Below, in pieces: positions 24,541-33,056 of a stretch of DNA of 64,000 bases (the first letter of the stretch is position 1; each line of letters starts with the position of its first letter). The notes below the pieces were generated by a model. It searched no databases, was not told the DNA's origin, and saw only the letters and a list, made by a program, of their open reading frames with translations. The stretch lies in NCBI RefSeq assembly GCF_030285665.1, contig NZ_CP127295.1, forward strand, positions 930,001 to 994,000, read 5' to 3'. A program made the translations under genes and the position numbers. The stretch is from Amycolatopsis mongoliensis (GTDB lineage: Bacteria; Actinomycetota; Actinomycetes; Mycobacteriales; Pseudonocardiaceae).

Positions 24541-25380
24541 ATGACGAACCGACCGTTCCGGTGGGACCTGGTGCGTCCCGACCAGGTCGGGACGCTCCTC
24601 GACAACGCCGGAAAACCGCATCTCTGGTTTCTCGACGACCTCACCACCTGCACCGCCAAGGTCCTCGCCCGGTGCGGCGACGGCGAACTCCACTTCGTCG
24701 GCCGGTCGCTGGACAGCATGCACGACCTCCTCGGCGGCGCCCTCGAACAGACGTCGTGGCAGGAACGCGTCCACCAGCTTCCCCTCTCCCTCAAGCCACG
24801 GCAGGGATTCGGCCGCCGGGACGTGCGGCTGCTGCGCGAAAACCTCGCCGCCGCCGGGATCACGCCCCACACGCTCGCCCGCGGGACCCGGCCGACCGTG
24901 TTCGCCGACCTCGTCTACGAAGGCGACACCTTCACCGAGTTGTACGTCCAGCTCAGGGACTGGATCGACGAAGACCGCGAAGCGTGGCACGTCATCCGGC
25001 GCAAGCTGCGGTTCCTCGGCGTCACCCTCCGCCAGCCGACTCGCCCGGACGCCTGGCGCTGGCAGGAGGACGTCGCCTGGACGCGCGAACTGCCCGCGGC
25101 GGCGGTTCGCAACGTGTCGCTCGCGCGGGACGTCTGGTGCTACTTCGGCAACGACCAGCCGAAGCTGACCCCGTCCTTCCCGCGGCAGCGCTGGACCGAC
25201 GAGACCGTCCGGACGCCCGACCACGGCAAGGCCACGCGCCGCGCGCTGGCCGAGGCGTTCGCGCTCGTCGACGCCGGCCGGTCCGCCGAGGTGCGCGACC
25301 GGCTCGTCCGGACGATCTCCGCCGAGCCCGCGATCGCCGGGCCGTGGCTGCGGGCGCTCGTCCGGGAACTGCGTGCCTGA
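24541..25380 (+). CDS. Conserved protein of unknown function, possible phosphoribosyltransferase fold
   Basis: 279 residues. CTACGCT ends 6 nt before the ATG, indicating a leaderless transcript. VFADLVYEGDTFTEL (about 120-134) resembles the PRPP loop of type I phosphoribosyltransferases (hydrophobic strand, Asp, then G-x-T), and FVGRSLDSMHDLLGG near residue 55 could be the PRTase hood or pyrophosphate loop. I recognise no specific family. No signal or membrane segment. It stands alone between a strong terminator and a TetR gene. Confidence 0.6.
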   Translation: MTNRPFRWDLVRPDQVGTLLDNAGKPHLWFLDDLTTCTAKVLARCGDGELHFVGRSLDSMHDLLGGALEQTSWQERVHQLPLSLKPRQGFGRRDVRLLRENLAAAGITPHTLARGTRPTVFADLVYEGDTFTELYVQLRDWIDEDREAWHVIRRKLRFLGVTLRQPTRPDAWRWQEDVAWTRELPAAAVRNVSLARDVWCYFGNDQPKLTPSFPRQRWTDETVRTPDHGKATRRALAEAFALVDAGRSAEVRDRLVRTISAEPAIAGPWLRALVRELRA

Positions 25381-25419
25381 CCGACTTCCGGGTGTTCCCG
25401 GGATGGGTACCGTTACCCC

Positions 25420-26034
25420 ATGACGCGCAAGGAGGTCGCCGTCCGGCGGGAGGAGATCCTGCTCGCCGCGCTCGACCAGGTCCGGTTGAGAGGCATCGCC
25501 GGGGTGCGGGCCGCCGACGTCGCCAAGGACCTCGGCGTCAGCACCGCGCTGGTCTTCTACCACTTCGGCACCCTCGAAGCCCTCATCATCGAGGCCTTCC
25601 GGCAAGCGGCCGAGCGCAACCTCGCCGTCCTGCGCGACGAGCTGGCCCGCCCCGGCCCGGCCGGCGAACGGCTTCGCGCCGTGCTCGTCCTCTACGGGCC
25701 GACCGAACCCACCGCGGGCTGGCACCTGTGGATCGAAGCCGGTGCCGCCGCGATGCGCGACGCCGAGCTGCGGGAGGTGGTCCAGCGGCTCGACCTGCGG
25801 TGGCGCGACGCCGTCGTCTCGCTCATCACCGAGGGTGTCGCCGCCGGCGAGTTCCGGTGCCGGGACCCGCACGGTGCGGCGTGGCGGCTGACCGCCCTGC
25901 TCGACGGGCTCGCCGTGCAGTTCGTCGCGCGCGAGGGCACCGTCACCGCCGACGACTGCGCCCGGTGGGTCGGCCAGGCGCTGGCCCACGAGCTCGGCGA
26001 GACCGAACCGGCGCTGACCGCGGAGGGCCGATGA
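25420..26034 (+). CDS. TetR-family regulator
   Basis: 204 residues with HTH at about 12-60 (IAGVRAADVAKDLGVSTALVFYHFGTLEALI) and a TetR_C-type helical domain. The start has a TACCGT -10-like element, so it may be leaderless. Its stop overlaps the start of the dehydrogenase gene (ATGA), so the pair is cotranscribed and the regulator probably controls amino-acid catabolism through this operon. Confidence 0.92.
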   Translation: MTRKEVAVRREEILLAALDQVRLRGIAGVRAADVAKDLGVSTALVFYHFGTLEALIIEAFRQAAERNLAVLRDELARPGPAGERLRAVLVLYGPTEPTAGWHLWIEAGAAAMRDAELREVVQRLDLRWRDAVVSLITEGVAAGEFRCRDPHGAAWRLTALLDGLAVQFVAREGTVTADDCARWVGQALAHELGETEPALTAEGR

Positions 26035-27200
26035 GCGAGCCGGCGTTGCTCGAAGTGGCGTGGACCGACCCGGTCACCGGGTGCCGGGGCTACCTGGTGA
26101 TCGACCGGCTGGTCCGCGGCGTGGCCAGCGGGGGCCTGCGGATGCGCCGCGGCTGCACACTCTTCGAGGTGCGAGGCCTGGCGCGGGGGATGACGCTCAA
26201 GGAGGGCCTCAACTACGACCCCGACGGCCGGTACGTCCCGCTCGGCGGCGCCAAGGGCGGCATCGACTTCGACCCGTACGACGAGCGCGCCCGCGAGGTC
26301 GTCGCCCGCTACCTGGACGCCATGCGCCCGCTCATCGAGCGTTACTGGACCATGGGCGAGGACCTCGGCCTGCGGCAGGACGTCATCGACGACGTCATCG
26401 CGGAGATCGGCCTGCTCAGCCCGGTCCAGGCGGTCTACCCGCTGCTCGAAGACCGCGAGGCGGCGACCGAACGGCTGGTGGACGCCTTCCGCATCGAGGT
26501 CGGCGGGCTCGGGCTCGACGAGCTGGTCGGCGGCCTCGGCGTCGCCCAGGCCACGCTCAGCGGGCTCGAGATGCTCGGGCTCGGCGGGCCGAACCGCGTC
26601 GTCGTCCAGGGTTTCGGCTCGATGGGCGGGGCCACCGCGCGGTTCCTCGCCGAAGCCGGCCTCCAGGTGGTCGGCGTCTCGGACGTGCGCGGGGTCGTCG
26701 TCAACCCGGACGGCCTCGACGTCGAGAACCTGCTGCGCCACCGAGACCGCTTCGGGGGCATCGACCGCGACAACCTCGGACCGGGCGACGAGCTCCTCCC
26801 GCCCGAAGCGTGGCTCGACGTCCCGGCCGAGGTCCTCGTGCCGGCCGCGATCTCGTACTGCGTCGACAGCGACAACCAGGCCAAGATCGGCGCGAAGCTC
26901 ATCGTCGAGGCCGCGAACCTGCCGGTGACGGCCGACGCCGAGGCGCTGCTCGACGCCCGCGGCATCCGGGTGCTGCCGGACTTCGTGGCCAATTCGGCGA
27001 CCAACTCCTGGTGGTGGTGGACGCTCTTCGGCGACGTCGGCGCGGACGCCGAGGAAGCTTTCGGCAAGGTCCGGACGCGGATGCGCGACCTCGTGACCGG
27101 CGTGTTCGAGCGCGCCACCCTCGACGGGCTCAGTCTCCGCGCCGCCGCCCTGCAGTTGTCGGAGAAGAACCTCGAAGCCATCCAGACCCGCTTCGGCTGA
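26031..27200 (+). CDS. Glu/Leu/Phe/Val dehydrogenase family protein
   Basis: 389 residues, close to the shorter Glu/Leu/Phe/Val dehydrogenases. The catalytic lysine region is PLGGAKGGIDFDP, and VVVQGFGSMGGATARFLAEAG is the Rossmann NAD(P) loop. Reversible oxidative deamination of an amino acid is expected; glutamate versus branched-chain substrate cannot be settled by eye. Coupled to the TetR gene by 4 bp. Confidence 0.88.
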   Translation: MSEPALLEVAWTDPVTGCRGYLVIDRLVRGVASGGLRMRRGCTLFEVRGLARGMTLKEGLNYDPDGRYVPLGGAKGGIDFDPYDERAREVVARYLDAMRPLIERYWTMGEDLGLRQDVIDDVIAEIGLLSPVQAVYPLLEDREAATERLVDAFRIEVGGLGLDELVGGLGVAQATLSGLEMLGLGGPNRVVVQGFGSMGGATARFLAEAGLQVVGVSDVRGVVVNPDGLDVENLLRHRDRFGGIDRDNLGPGDELLPPEAWLDVPAEVLVPAAISYCVDSDNQAKIGAKLIVEAANLPVTADAEALLDARGIRVLPDFVANSATNSWWWWTLFGDVGADAEEAFGKVRTRMRDLVTGVFERATLDGLSLRAAALQLSEKNLEAIQTRFG

Positions 27201-27214
27201 GTCGCCGTGCGGCA

Positions 27215-27320
27215 AGAACGATCAGTCGCCCTGTCTCACTCAAGAAGGAACGATCGGTCGCTCTCCCCGCCGGCGCCACTGGACCGCTCGCACCCCTCCC
27301 CCACCAGAACGATCGTTCGC
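27215..27320. repeat. Three GAACGATC-type repeats upstream of the luciferase-like gene
   Basis: AGAACGATCAGTCGC (27215-27229), GGAACGATCGGTCGC (27247-27261) and AGAACGATCGTTCGC (27306-27320) are near-identical; the last contains the perfect 12-bp palindrome GAACGATCGTTC. A half-copy GGAACGAA lies near 27334. They fill the 168-bp gap after the dehydrogenase gene and look like regulator-binding sites for the next gene. Confidence 0.6.
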
Positions 27321-27368
27321 CCCCACCCCCACGGGAACGAATCCACCTCCCAGATAGTTGAACGCTCT

Positions 27369-28397
27369 ATGAAACTCGGCATCTACAGCTTCGGCGACCG
27401 CGCGCCGGACCCGCGCACCGGCGAGCAACCGTCCGTCGCGCAGACGCTGGCCAACACCCTCGAGCGGATCAAGCTCGCCGACGAGCTGGGCCTCGGCTTC
27501 TACGGCCTCGGCGAGCACCACCTCGACCAGTACGCGATCTCCAGCCCGGGCACGGTGCTGGCCGCCGCGGCGAGCGTCACCAGCCGGATCACGCTGAGCT
27601 CCGCGGTGACCGTCCTGAGCACCGAGGACCCGGTCCGCGTCTACCAGCAGTTCACGACCCTCGACCAGCTCAGCCGCGGCCGCGCCGAGCTGCTCGCCGG
27701 GCGCGGGTCGTTCACCGAGTCCTTCCCGCTCTTCGGCAACGACCTCGGCGATTACGACGAACTCTTCGAGGAGAAGCTCGCCCTCCTCCTCCGCATCGAC
27801 CGCGAAGACCCGCTCACCTGGTCCGGCAAGTTCCGCCCGCCCCTCGACAACGCGCGGATCCTGCCGCGCCCGTACGGCGGCCGCCTGCGCATCTCGATCG
27901 GCACCGGCGGCAACCCCGAGTCGTCCATCCGCGCCGGGCTGCTGGGCCTGCCCGTGGTGTACGCCGTGATCGGCGGGCGCCCCGAGCGCTTCGCCCCGCT
28001 GGTCGACCTCTACCGCCGAGCCGGCGAAGCGGGCGACCACGCGAAAGAAGACCTGCACGTCACCATGAGCGCCATCGGCTTCATCGCCGAGAACTCCCAG
28101 GAAGCCAAGGAAAAGTTCTACCCGTACTGGCTCGAAACGATGAAGTACGGCGCGCAAGCCCGCGGCTGGGCGGTCCCGACCCGCGCCGAGTACGACCAGC
28201 ACACCCGCGACGCGCAGGCGTTGTTCGTCGGCAGCCCGCAGGAGATCGCCGAGCGCCTGATCTCCGTCGGCAAGCTCACCGGGGCGGACCGCTACGCCCT
28301 GCAGATGGACTGGTCGGGCGTGCCCCACCAGGACATGATGCGCGCCATCGAACTGCTCGGCACCGAAGTCCTTCCCTTGGTCGAGAAGGAGTTCTAG
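27369..28397 (+). CDS. LLM-class flavin-dependent oxidoreductase
   Basis: 342 residues beginning MKLGIYSFGDRAPDP; upstream frame residues are unconserved, so ATG 27369 is used. GFYGLGEHHLDQYAISSP and ITLSSAVTVLSTEDPVRVYQQF are the FMN/F420-binding segments of bacterial luciferase-like monooxygenases (group with putative alkanal-like oxidoreductases). Ends 4 bp inside the convergent KstD-like gene. Substrate unknown. Confidence 0.88.
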   Translation: MKLGIYSFGDRAPDPRTGEQPSVAQTLANTLERIKLADELGLGFYGLGEHHLDQYAISSPGTVLAAAASVTSRITLSSAVTVLSTEDPVRVYQQFTTLDQLSRGRAELLAGRGSFTESFPLFGNDLGDYDELFEEKLALLLRIDREDPLTWSGKFRPPLDNARILPRPYGGRLRISIGTGGNPESSIRAGLLGLPVVYAVIGGRPERFAPLVDLYRRAGEAGDHAKEDLHVTMSAIGFIAENSQEAKEKFYPYWLETMKYGAQARGWAVPTRAEYDQHTRDAQALFVGSPQEIAERLISVGKLTGADRYALQMDWSGVPHQDMMRAIELLGTEVLPLVEKEF

Positions 28398-30127
28398 ACG
28401 TCGTTCCCGGCGATGAACCCGAACGTCATCGCCGGGCCGATGGTCGAGCCGGCGCCGGCGTAGCTGTGCCCCATCACCGCCGCGCTCGCGTTGCCGGCCG
28501 CGTACAGGCCCGGGATCACCGAGCCGTCCGGGCGGAGCACGCGCGCCCGGGCGTCCGTGCGCATGCCGCCCTTCGTGCCGAGGTCGCCGGGCACGATCTT
28601 GAACGCGTAGAACGGCGGCGCCCACAGCGGCGCGAGGCAGGAGTTGGGCAGCACCAGCGGGTCGGTGTAGTAGTGGTCGTAAGCGCTCGCGCCGCGCCGG
28701 AAGTCACTGTCCACCCCGGACCACGCGAATCCGTTGAATCGGTCCACAGTGGACTTCAGTGCGGCGGCCGGCACGCCGATCGCCGAGCCGAGAGCCGGGA
28801 TGGTCGACGCCTTGACGACCGCGCCCGCCGCGTACCACGAGTCCGGCAGCGGCAGCAGCGGCAGGGTGTCGCGGAACAGGTACTTGTTCCGGTAGTTCTG
28901 GTCGACGACCAGCCACGCGGGGATGTCCGGCTCGGCCGGGTTCTTGTCGTACATCGTGTGCACGACGTCGCTGTAGGGCGCGGCTTCGTTGACGAACCGC
29001 TTGCCCGCCTGGTTGACGATCAGCCCGCCGGGCAGCGTCCGCTCGGCCAGGCAGAAGTACGGGTCGCCGGGGATCGGGATGGCCGGGCCCCACCACGCGT
29101 CGTCCATCAGGTCGAGCGCGGCGCCGGCGCGCTGCCCGGCGCGGTGGCCGTCGCCGGTGTTCTCCTTGGCCCCGACGGTCCACGCGGTGCCGATCGGCTG
29201 CCGCTGGTACTGCGCGCGCATCGCGGCGTTGTGCTCGAACCCGCCGGAGCCGACGATCACGCCGCGCCGGGCCCGCACGAGCCCCTGCGGCACCAGAACC
29301 CCGGTGACCGCGCCGTTTTCGACGTTCAGGTCGACGAGCGGGGTGTTCAGCAGCACCGGGACGTTCGCCTGCAGCAACCCCACCCGCAGCCCGGCCGCGA
29401 GCGACTGCCCCATGGTGAGCGGCTTCTGCCCGGCCAGCGCGGCGGCCGTGCCGCGGGCGAGGCAGGCGGCGGCGACCGCCGCGCCCTTCGCGTTGACGGC
29501 GGCCAGGTTCAGCCACTTGTAGTCGGCGCTGAAGACGACCAGCCCAGCCGGCGTCGCGAGGTACGGCGGGTTCAGGTTCGCCAGTTCCGCGCCGAGCAGG
29601 TTCCCGTCGAACTGGTCCGGCTCGATCGAGCGGCCGTTCGGCAGGCCGCCCGGGAGCTCCGGGTAGTAGTCGCTGTAGCCCTCCATCCACCGGAACCGCA
29701 GCGGGCTGTTCGCCATGACGAACGCGATCATCTCGGGTCCGTTGCGCAGGAACGCTTCCTGCCGCGCGGCCGGCACGTCCGGCCCGACGACGGCGGCGAG
29801 GTACTGCACGGCCTTCGCGGGCGTGTCCGGGACGCCGGCGGCGAGCAGCACCGGGTTGTTCGGGATCCAGATGCCCGCGCCGGAGCGCGCCGCGGACCCG
29901 CCGAACGTCGGCGCCTTCTCGAGGACGACGACGCTGAGCCCGCGCTTGGCCGCCGTCAGCGCCGCGGTCATCCCGGCCGCGCCGGAGCCGACCACGACGA
30001 CGTCGTACTCCCCCACGAGGGGCGCGGCGGACGCGCCCGGTGCCGTCGCGAGGCCGGACGTCACGGCGAGGCCCACGCCCACCGCGGTGCCGCGCAGGAT
30101 CTGGCGGCGGGTCAGGTCGGCATCCAT
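28394..30127 (-). CDS. Tat-exported FAD-dependent dehydrogenase, 3-ketosteroid-1-dehydrogenase-like
   Basis: 577 residues from the ATG at 30127 with a GAGGAG ribosome site. LTRRQILRG followed by a hydrophobic stretch and GASAA is a twin-arginine signal, so it is exported folded with FAD. VVVGSGAAGMTAALTAAKRG and VVLEKAPTFGGSAARSGAGIW bind FAD. The end SYAGAGSTIGPAMTFGFIAG keeps the Tyr and Gly of the KstD YxGxG substrate motif. Steroid 1,2-desaturation is plausible; a fumarate reductase-like role is the alternative. A KstR-type site lies 58-71 bp upstream. Confidence 0.83.
   Translation of the reverse strand: MDADLTRRQILRGTAVGVGLAVTSGLATAPGASAAPLVGEYDVVVVGSGAAGMTAALTAAKRGLSVVVLEKAPTFGGSAARSGAGIWIPNNPVLLAAGVPDTPAKAVQYLAAVVGPDVPAARQEAFLRNGPEMIAFVMANSPLRFRWMEGYSDYYPELPGGLPNGRSIEPDQFDGNLLGAELANLNPPYLATPAGLVVFSADYKWLNLAAVNAKGAAVAAACLARGTAAALAGQKPLTMGQSLAAGLRVGLLQANVPVLLNTPLVDLNVENGAVTGVLVPQGLVRARRGVIVGSGGFEHNAAMRAQYQRQPIGTAWTVGAKENTGDGHRAGQRAGAALDLMDDAWWGPAIPIPGDPYFCLAERTLPGGLIVNQAGKRFVNEAAPYSDVVHTMYDKNPAEPDIPAWLVVDQNYRNKYLFRDTLPLLPLPDSWYAAGAVVKASTIPALGSAIGVPAAALKSTVDRFNGFAWSGVDSDFRRGASAYDHYYTDPLVLPNSCLAPLWAPPFYAFKIVPGDLGTKGGMRTDARARVLRPDGSVIPGLYAAGNASAAVMGHSYAGAGSTIGPAMTFGFIAGNDV
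28742..28754. repeat. Second GTCCACAGTGGAC palindrome inside the KstD-like gene
   Basis: Identical to 7850-7862 and again encoding STVD as TCC ACT GTG GAC on the minus strand. The repeat of the rare ACT codon in an unrelated gene suggests the DNA word itself is favoured. Confidence 0.55.
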
Positions 30128-30184
30128 GGCGCACTCCTCGCTCGCGGAACGGCGAAGGTCATGGTGTCGGTCCACACCGGAAAC

Positions 30185-30198
30185 TGGAACATGTTCTA
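30185..30198. promoter_or_regulatory. KstR-type operator upstream of the KstD-like gene
   Basis: TGGAACATGTTCTA matches TnnAACnnGTTnnA, the motif bound by the steroid-catabolism repressor KstR, at every defined position. It sits 58-71 bp upstream of the KstD-like start, as for a repressed promoter. Confidence 0.7.
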
Positions 30199-30268
30199 CC
30201 CGCTTGGAGCAGCACCGTAGGCCACTGGCCCGAACCCATGACGACATTCGCCGCACACGACATGGAAG

Positions 30269-30296
30269 TTGACGGCATCCTCACCTTATGGATAAC
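30269..30296 (+). promoter_or_regulatory. Promoter candidate of the atypical SDR gene
   Basis: TTGACG (30269-30274) and GATAAC (30291-30296) are separated by 16 bp. The -10 overlaps an ATG at 30288, so that codon would not be in the transcript; this supports the downstream TTG start. Confidence 0.5.
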
Positions 30297-30332
30297 TTGA
30301 GAGCAGTCTCACTTTCTCTCGAGGAGGTTCCC

Positions 30333-31043
30333 TTGCCGAAAGTCATCGCCGTCCTGGGTGCGGGGCCCGGGCTCGGCCTGTCGATCGCCCGTCGCTTCGG
30401 CCGCGAAGGCTTCACGACGGCGCTGGTTTCGCGCACCGAAACCCGGCACGCGAGCTACCGGGAGTCCCTGGCCGGGATTCCCACGCACACCTACGCGGCG
30501 GACGTGACCGACCCTGATCGACTGGAAGCGGTTCTGGCGCGCATCACGGCCGAAGCCGGCGAGCTCGACACGGTGTACTTCGGCCCGGCGGACATCGCCG
30601 GACCCGGTCCCGTCCCCCTCACGACGGCCGGCGCGGACACCGTGCGCGCCGCGTTCGACGCGATCGTTTCCCCGGCGGTCCGGCTGGTCGAGACGGTGCT
30701 GCCGGGCATGCTGGAGCGCGGCTCGGGTTCGCTGCTGTTCGCCGGCGGCCTGAGCGGCAAGTACCCGATGCCGATGCTCGGCAGCCTGGCGCCGGCGTCG
30801 GCGGCGTTGCGCATGTTCGTCCTGACGCTGAACGCGGCCCTGCGCGAAACCGGTGTCTACGCGGGCACGCTGACGATCGGCGGTCTCATCGAGCGCGGCG
30901 ACATCCACCGCGAGTTCACCGAGCAGGACCACGGCTTCGCGGTGGGCACCCTCGATCCCGACGACATCGCCGGCAAGGCGTGGTCGCTGTACGCCGAGCG
31001 CGGCGACGCGGAAGCGGAGTTCACCGCGATGGCCACGGTCTGA
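30333..31043 (+). CDS. Atypical short-chain dehydrogenase/reductase-like protein
   Basis: 236 residues from TTG 30333, chosen because GAGGAGG lies 6-12 nt upstream and homology starts there; ATG 30288 is the alternative. VIAVLGAGPGLGLSIARRFGREG is a Rossmann NAD(P) loop and YAADVTD the second motif. The catalytic YxxxK is missing: the expected region reads YPMPMLGSLAPASAALRMF. It may bind nucleotide without classical SDR catalysis. Confidence 0.75.
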   Translation: MPKVIAVLGAGPGLGLSIARRFGREGFTTALVSRTETRHASYRESLAGIPTHTYAADVTDPDRLEAVLARITAEAGELDTVYFGPADIAGPGPVPLTTAGADTVRAAFDAIVSPAVRLVETVLPGMLERGSGSLLFAGGLSGKYPMPMLGSLAPASAALRMFVLTLNAALRETGVYAGTLTIGGLIERGDIHREFTEQDHGFAVGTLDPDDIAGKAWSLYAERGDAEAEFTAMATV

Positions 31044-31053
31044 CCTGGAGATC

Positions 31054-31779
31054 ATGTTCACCCCGGGGGATCGGAACCTGCTCCGCGAAGCCCTGATCGA
31101 AGCCGCCCGGTCGGACGAGCGCGTCACCGGCGCCGCGCTCACCGGCTCGGCCGCGCTCGACGCCGAAGACGCGTGGTCGGACATCGACCTCGCCTTCGCC
31201 GTCGCCGGCGAGCCCGAGCCGGTGCTCGCGGACTTCACCGCGCGGATTTACCGCGAGCACGGAGCGGTGCACCACATGGACGTCGTGTTCGAGCGGACCG
31301 TGTTCCGCGTTTTCCTGCTGGCGAACACCTTGCAGGTCGACCTGGCGTTCTGGCCGGAAGCGGACTTCGGCGCGACGACGCCGAAGTTCCGGCTGCTGTT
31401 CGGCACGCCGCAGGACCGCCCGCAGTCGCCGCCACCGGACGCCCGGCGGCTGGTCGACCTGGCCTGGCTGCACGCCCTGCACGCGCGGTCGAGCATCGAA
31501 CGCGGCCGCGGCTGGCAGGCCGAGTACATGATCGGCCGCGTCCGAGAGTACGCGCTGGCGCTCACCTGCCTGCGCCACGGCGTGCCCGCGGGCGAGGGCC
31601 GCGGCCTGGACCAACTGCCCGCCGACGTCACCAGGCCGTTCGAGGCAACGCTGGTCGGCGGGCTCGGGAACCTCGCCGGGCCGTTCCACGCCGTCACCGA
31701 GTTGCTGATCGGCGAGATCGAGGCCGTCGACGCGGACCTGGCGGCCCGGCTGGCCCCGCTCCTGCGCGAGATTTCCTAA
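31054..31779 (+). CDS. Nucleotidyltransferase-fold protein
   Basis: 241 residues. TGSAALDAEDAWSDIDLAF gives the GS-x(n)-DxD signature of Pol-beta-like nucleotidyltransferases, and VDLAFW supplies a third acidic residue. The helical C-terminal half (from about 135) resembles aminoglycoside-adenylyltransferase-type enzymes. Short GGAG ribosome site. Resistance is possible but the substrate cannot be assigned. Confidence 0.8.
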   Translation: MFTPGDRNLLREALIEAARSDERVTGAALTGSAALDAEDAWSDIDLAFAVAGEPEPVLADFTARIYREHGAVHHMDVVFERTVFRVFLLANTLQVDLAFWPEADFGATTPKFRLLFGTPQDRPQSPPPDARRLVDLAWLHALHARSSIERGRGWQAEYMIGRVREYALALTCLRHGVPAGEGRGLDQLPADVTRPFEATLVGGLGNLAGPFHAVTELLIGEIEAVDADLAARLAPLLREIS

Positions 31780-33056
31780 GCCAGGTAAGCGAGTTCCGGG
31801 TGCGCGGCGGCGTAGGCGTCGAGCAGCCGCCGCGCCACGGAGACCGAGTCGACCAGCGGGTGCAGCGCGAACGCCCGTAGTGCCGCCTCGCGCGAACCCG
31901 TCGTCGCCGCTTCGATCGTTGCCCGCTCGACAGCCTTGACCGCCGTCACCAGGCCCAGCGCGTGGTCGGGCAACGGCCCGGTGGCCAGCGGCCGGGCGCC
32001 ATTCGCGTCGACGACGCACGGGACCTCTACGACCGCGTCCGCGGGCACGCCGGGGAGCACGGATCCGTTGCGGACGTTGAGGATCAGCGTCGTGCGTTCG
32101 CCGTACGCGATGGCGCGCATCAACGCCAGCGCGACCTTCTCGTAGCCGCCGCCTTCGAGATCGTCACGCTCGCCTTCGCGCGTCTCGGCCATGTACGTCG
32201 CTTCGCGCTCCAAGCGCGTGCGTTCCCACGCGGCCAGTGAAGGTTCCGCGTAGAAGCCGCGTTGCTGCTCCAGCAGCTGGGCCCCGCGCGACTGCGGGCT
32301 CGTGGCCTCGCGCGCGAAGTAGTAATAGTGCAGGTACTCGTTGGGCAGGGCACCGAGGGCACGCAGCCAGTCCGCGCCGAAGAGTTTCCCCTCCTCGAAC
32401 GACTCCAGCGCGCCGGTGTCGGCGAGCAGCTTCGGCAGGACGTCCTCGCCGCCGACGCGGACCGCGCGGAGCCAGCCGAGGTGGTTGAGGCCGGCGTAGT
32501 CGAACCACGCCGTCGCCGGGTCGATGCCGAGGGCCCGCGCGACGCGGCGGCACAGCCCCACCGGCGAGTCGCAGATGCCGAGCACCCGGCCGCCGAGGTG
32601 CGCGGCCATCGCCTCGGTGACCATCCCGGCGGGGTTGGTGAAGTTGATGACCCACGCTTCCGGGGCCAGCTCGGCGATCTTCCGCGCGAGGTCGACGGCG
32701 ACCGGGACGGTCCGCAACCCGTAGGCGATCCCCCCGGCGCCGACGGTCTCCTGGCCCAGCACGCCTTCCGCGTGCGCGATCTGCTCATCGAGCCGACGGC
32801 CGCGCAGCCCGCCGACGCGGATGGCGGAGAACACGAAGTCCACATCGGACAGTGCGTCGGCCAGCCCGGTGGTGGTCCGCACCCGCGGCGCGTCCGGGAC
32901 GCCCGCGGCCTGCTCGGCGAGAACTCGTTCCACCGCCGCGAGCCGCCCCGGCTCGACGTCGTGCAGGACCAGCTCGGTGACCCCGCCGTCCGCCAGCAGC
33001 GCACCGTGCACCAGCGGCACGCGGAAGCCGCCACCGCCCAGGATCGCCAGCCTCAT
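31776..33056 (-). CDS. GH4-family 6-phospho-glycosidase
   Basis: 426 residues. MRLAILGGGGFRVPLVH binds NAD+, INFTNPAGMVTEA is the GH4 signature, and ICDSPVGLCRR with the downstream NHLGW supplies the Cys and His ligands for Mn2+. These enzymes hydrolyse PTS-imported phospho-disaccharides by an NAD-dependent redox mechanism. Start ATG overlaps the DeoR gene stop by 4 bp. The end overlaps the convergent nucleotidyltransferase gene by 4 bp. The operon suggests sugar-phosphate use. Confidence 0.92.
   Translation of the reverse strand: MRLAILGGGGFRVPLVHGALLADGGVTELVLHDVEPGRLAAVERVLAEQAAGVPDAPRVRTTTGLADALSDVDFVFSAIRVGGLRGRRLDEQIAHAEGVLGQETVGAGGIAYGLRTVPVAVDLARKIAELAPEAWVINFTNPAGMVTEAMAAHLGGRVLGICDSPVGLCRRVARALGIDPATAWFDYAGLNHLGWLRAVRVGGEDVLPKLLADTGALESFEEGKLFGADWLRALGALPNEYLHYYYFAREATSPQSRGAQLLEQQRGFYAEPSLAAWERTRLEREATYMAETREGERDDLEGGGYEKVALALMRAIAYGERTTLILNVRNGSVLPGVPADAVVEVPCVVDANGARPLATGPLPDHALGLVTAVKAVERATIEAATTGSREAALRAFALHPLVDSVSVARRLLDAYAAAHPELAYLA

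Noticed and set aside
30288..30332. ATG at 30288 as start of the atypical SDR
   Set aside because: It overlaps a probable -10 and lacks a ribosome site, while the TTG at 30333 has GAGGAGG and begins the conserved fold.
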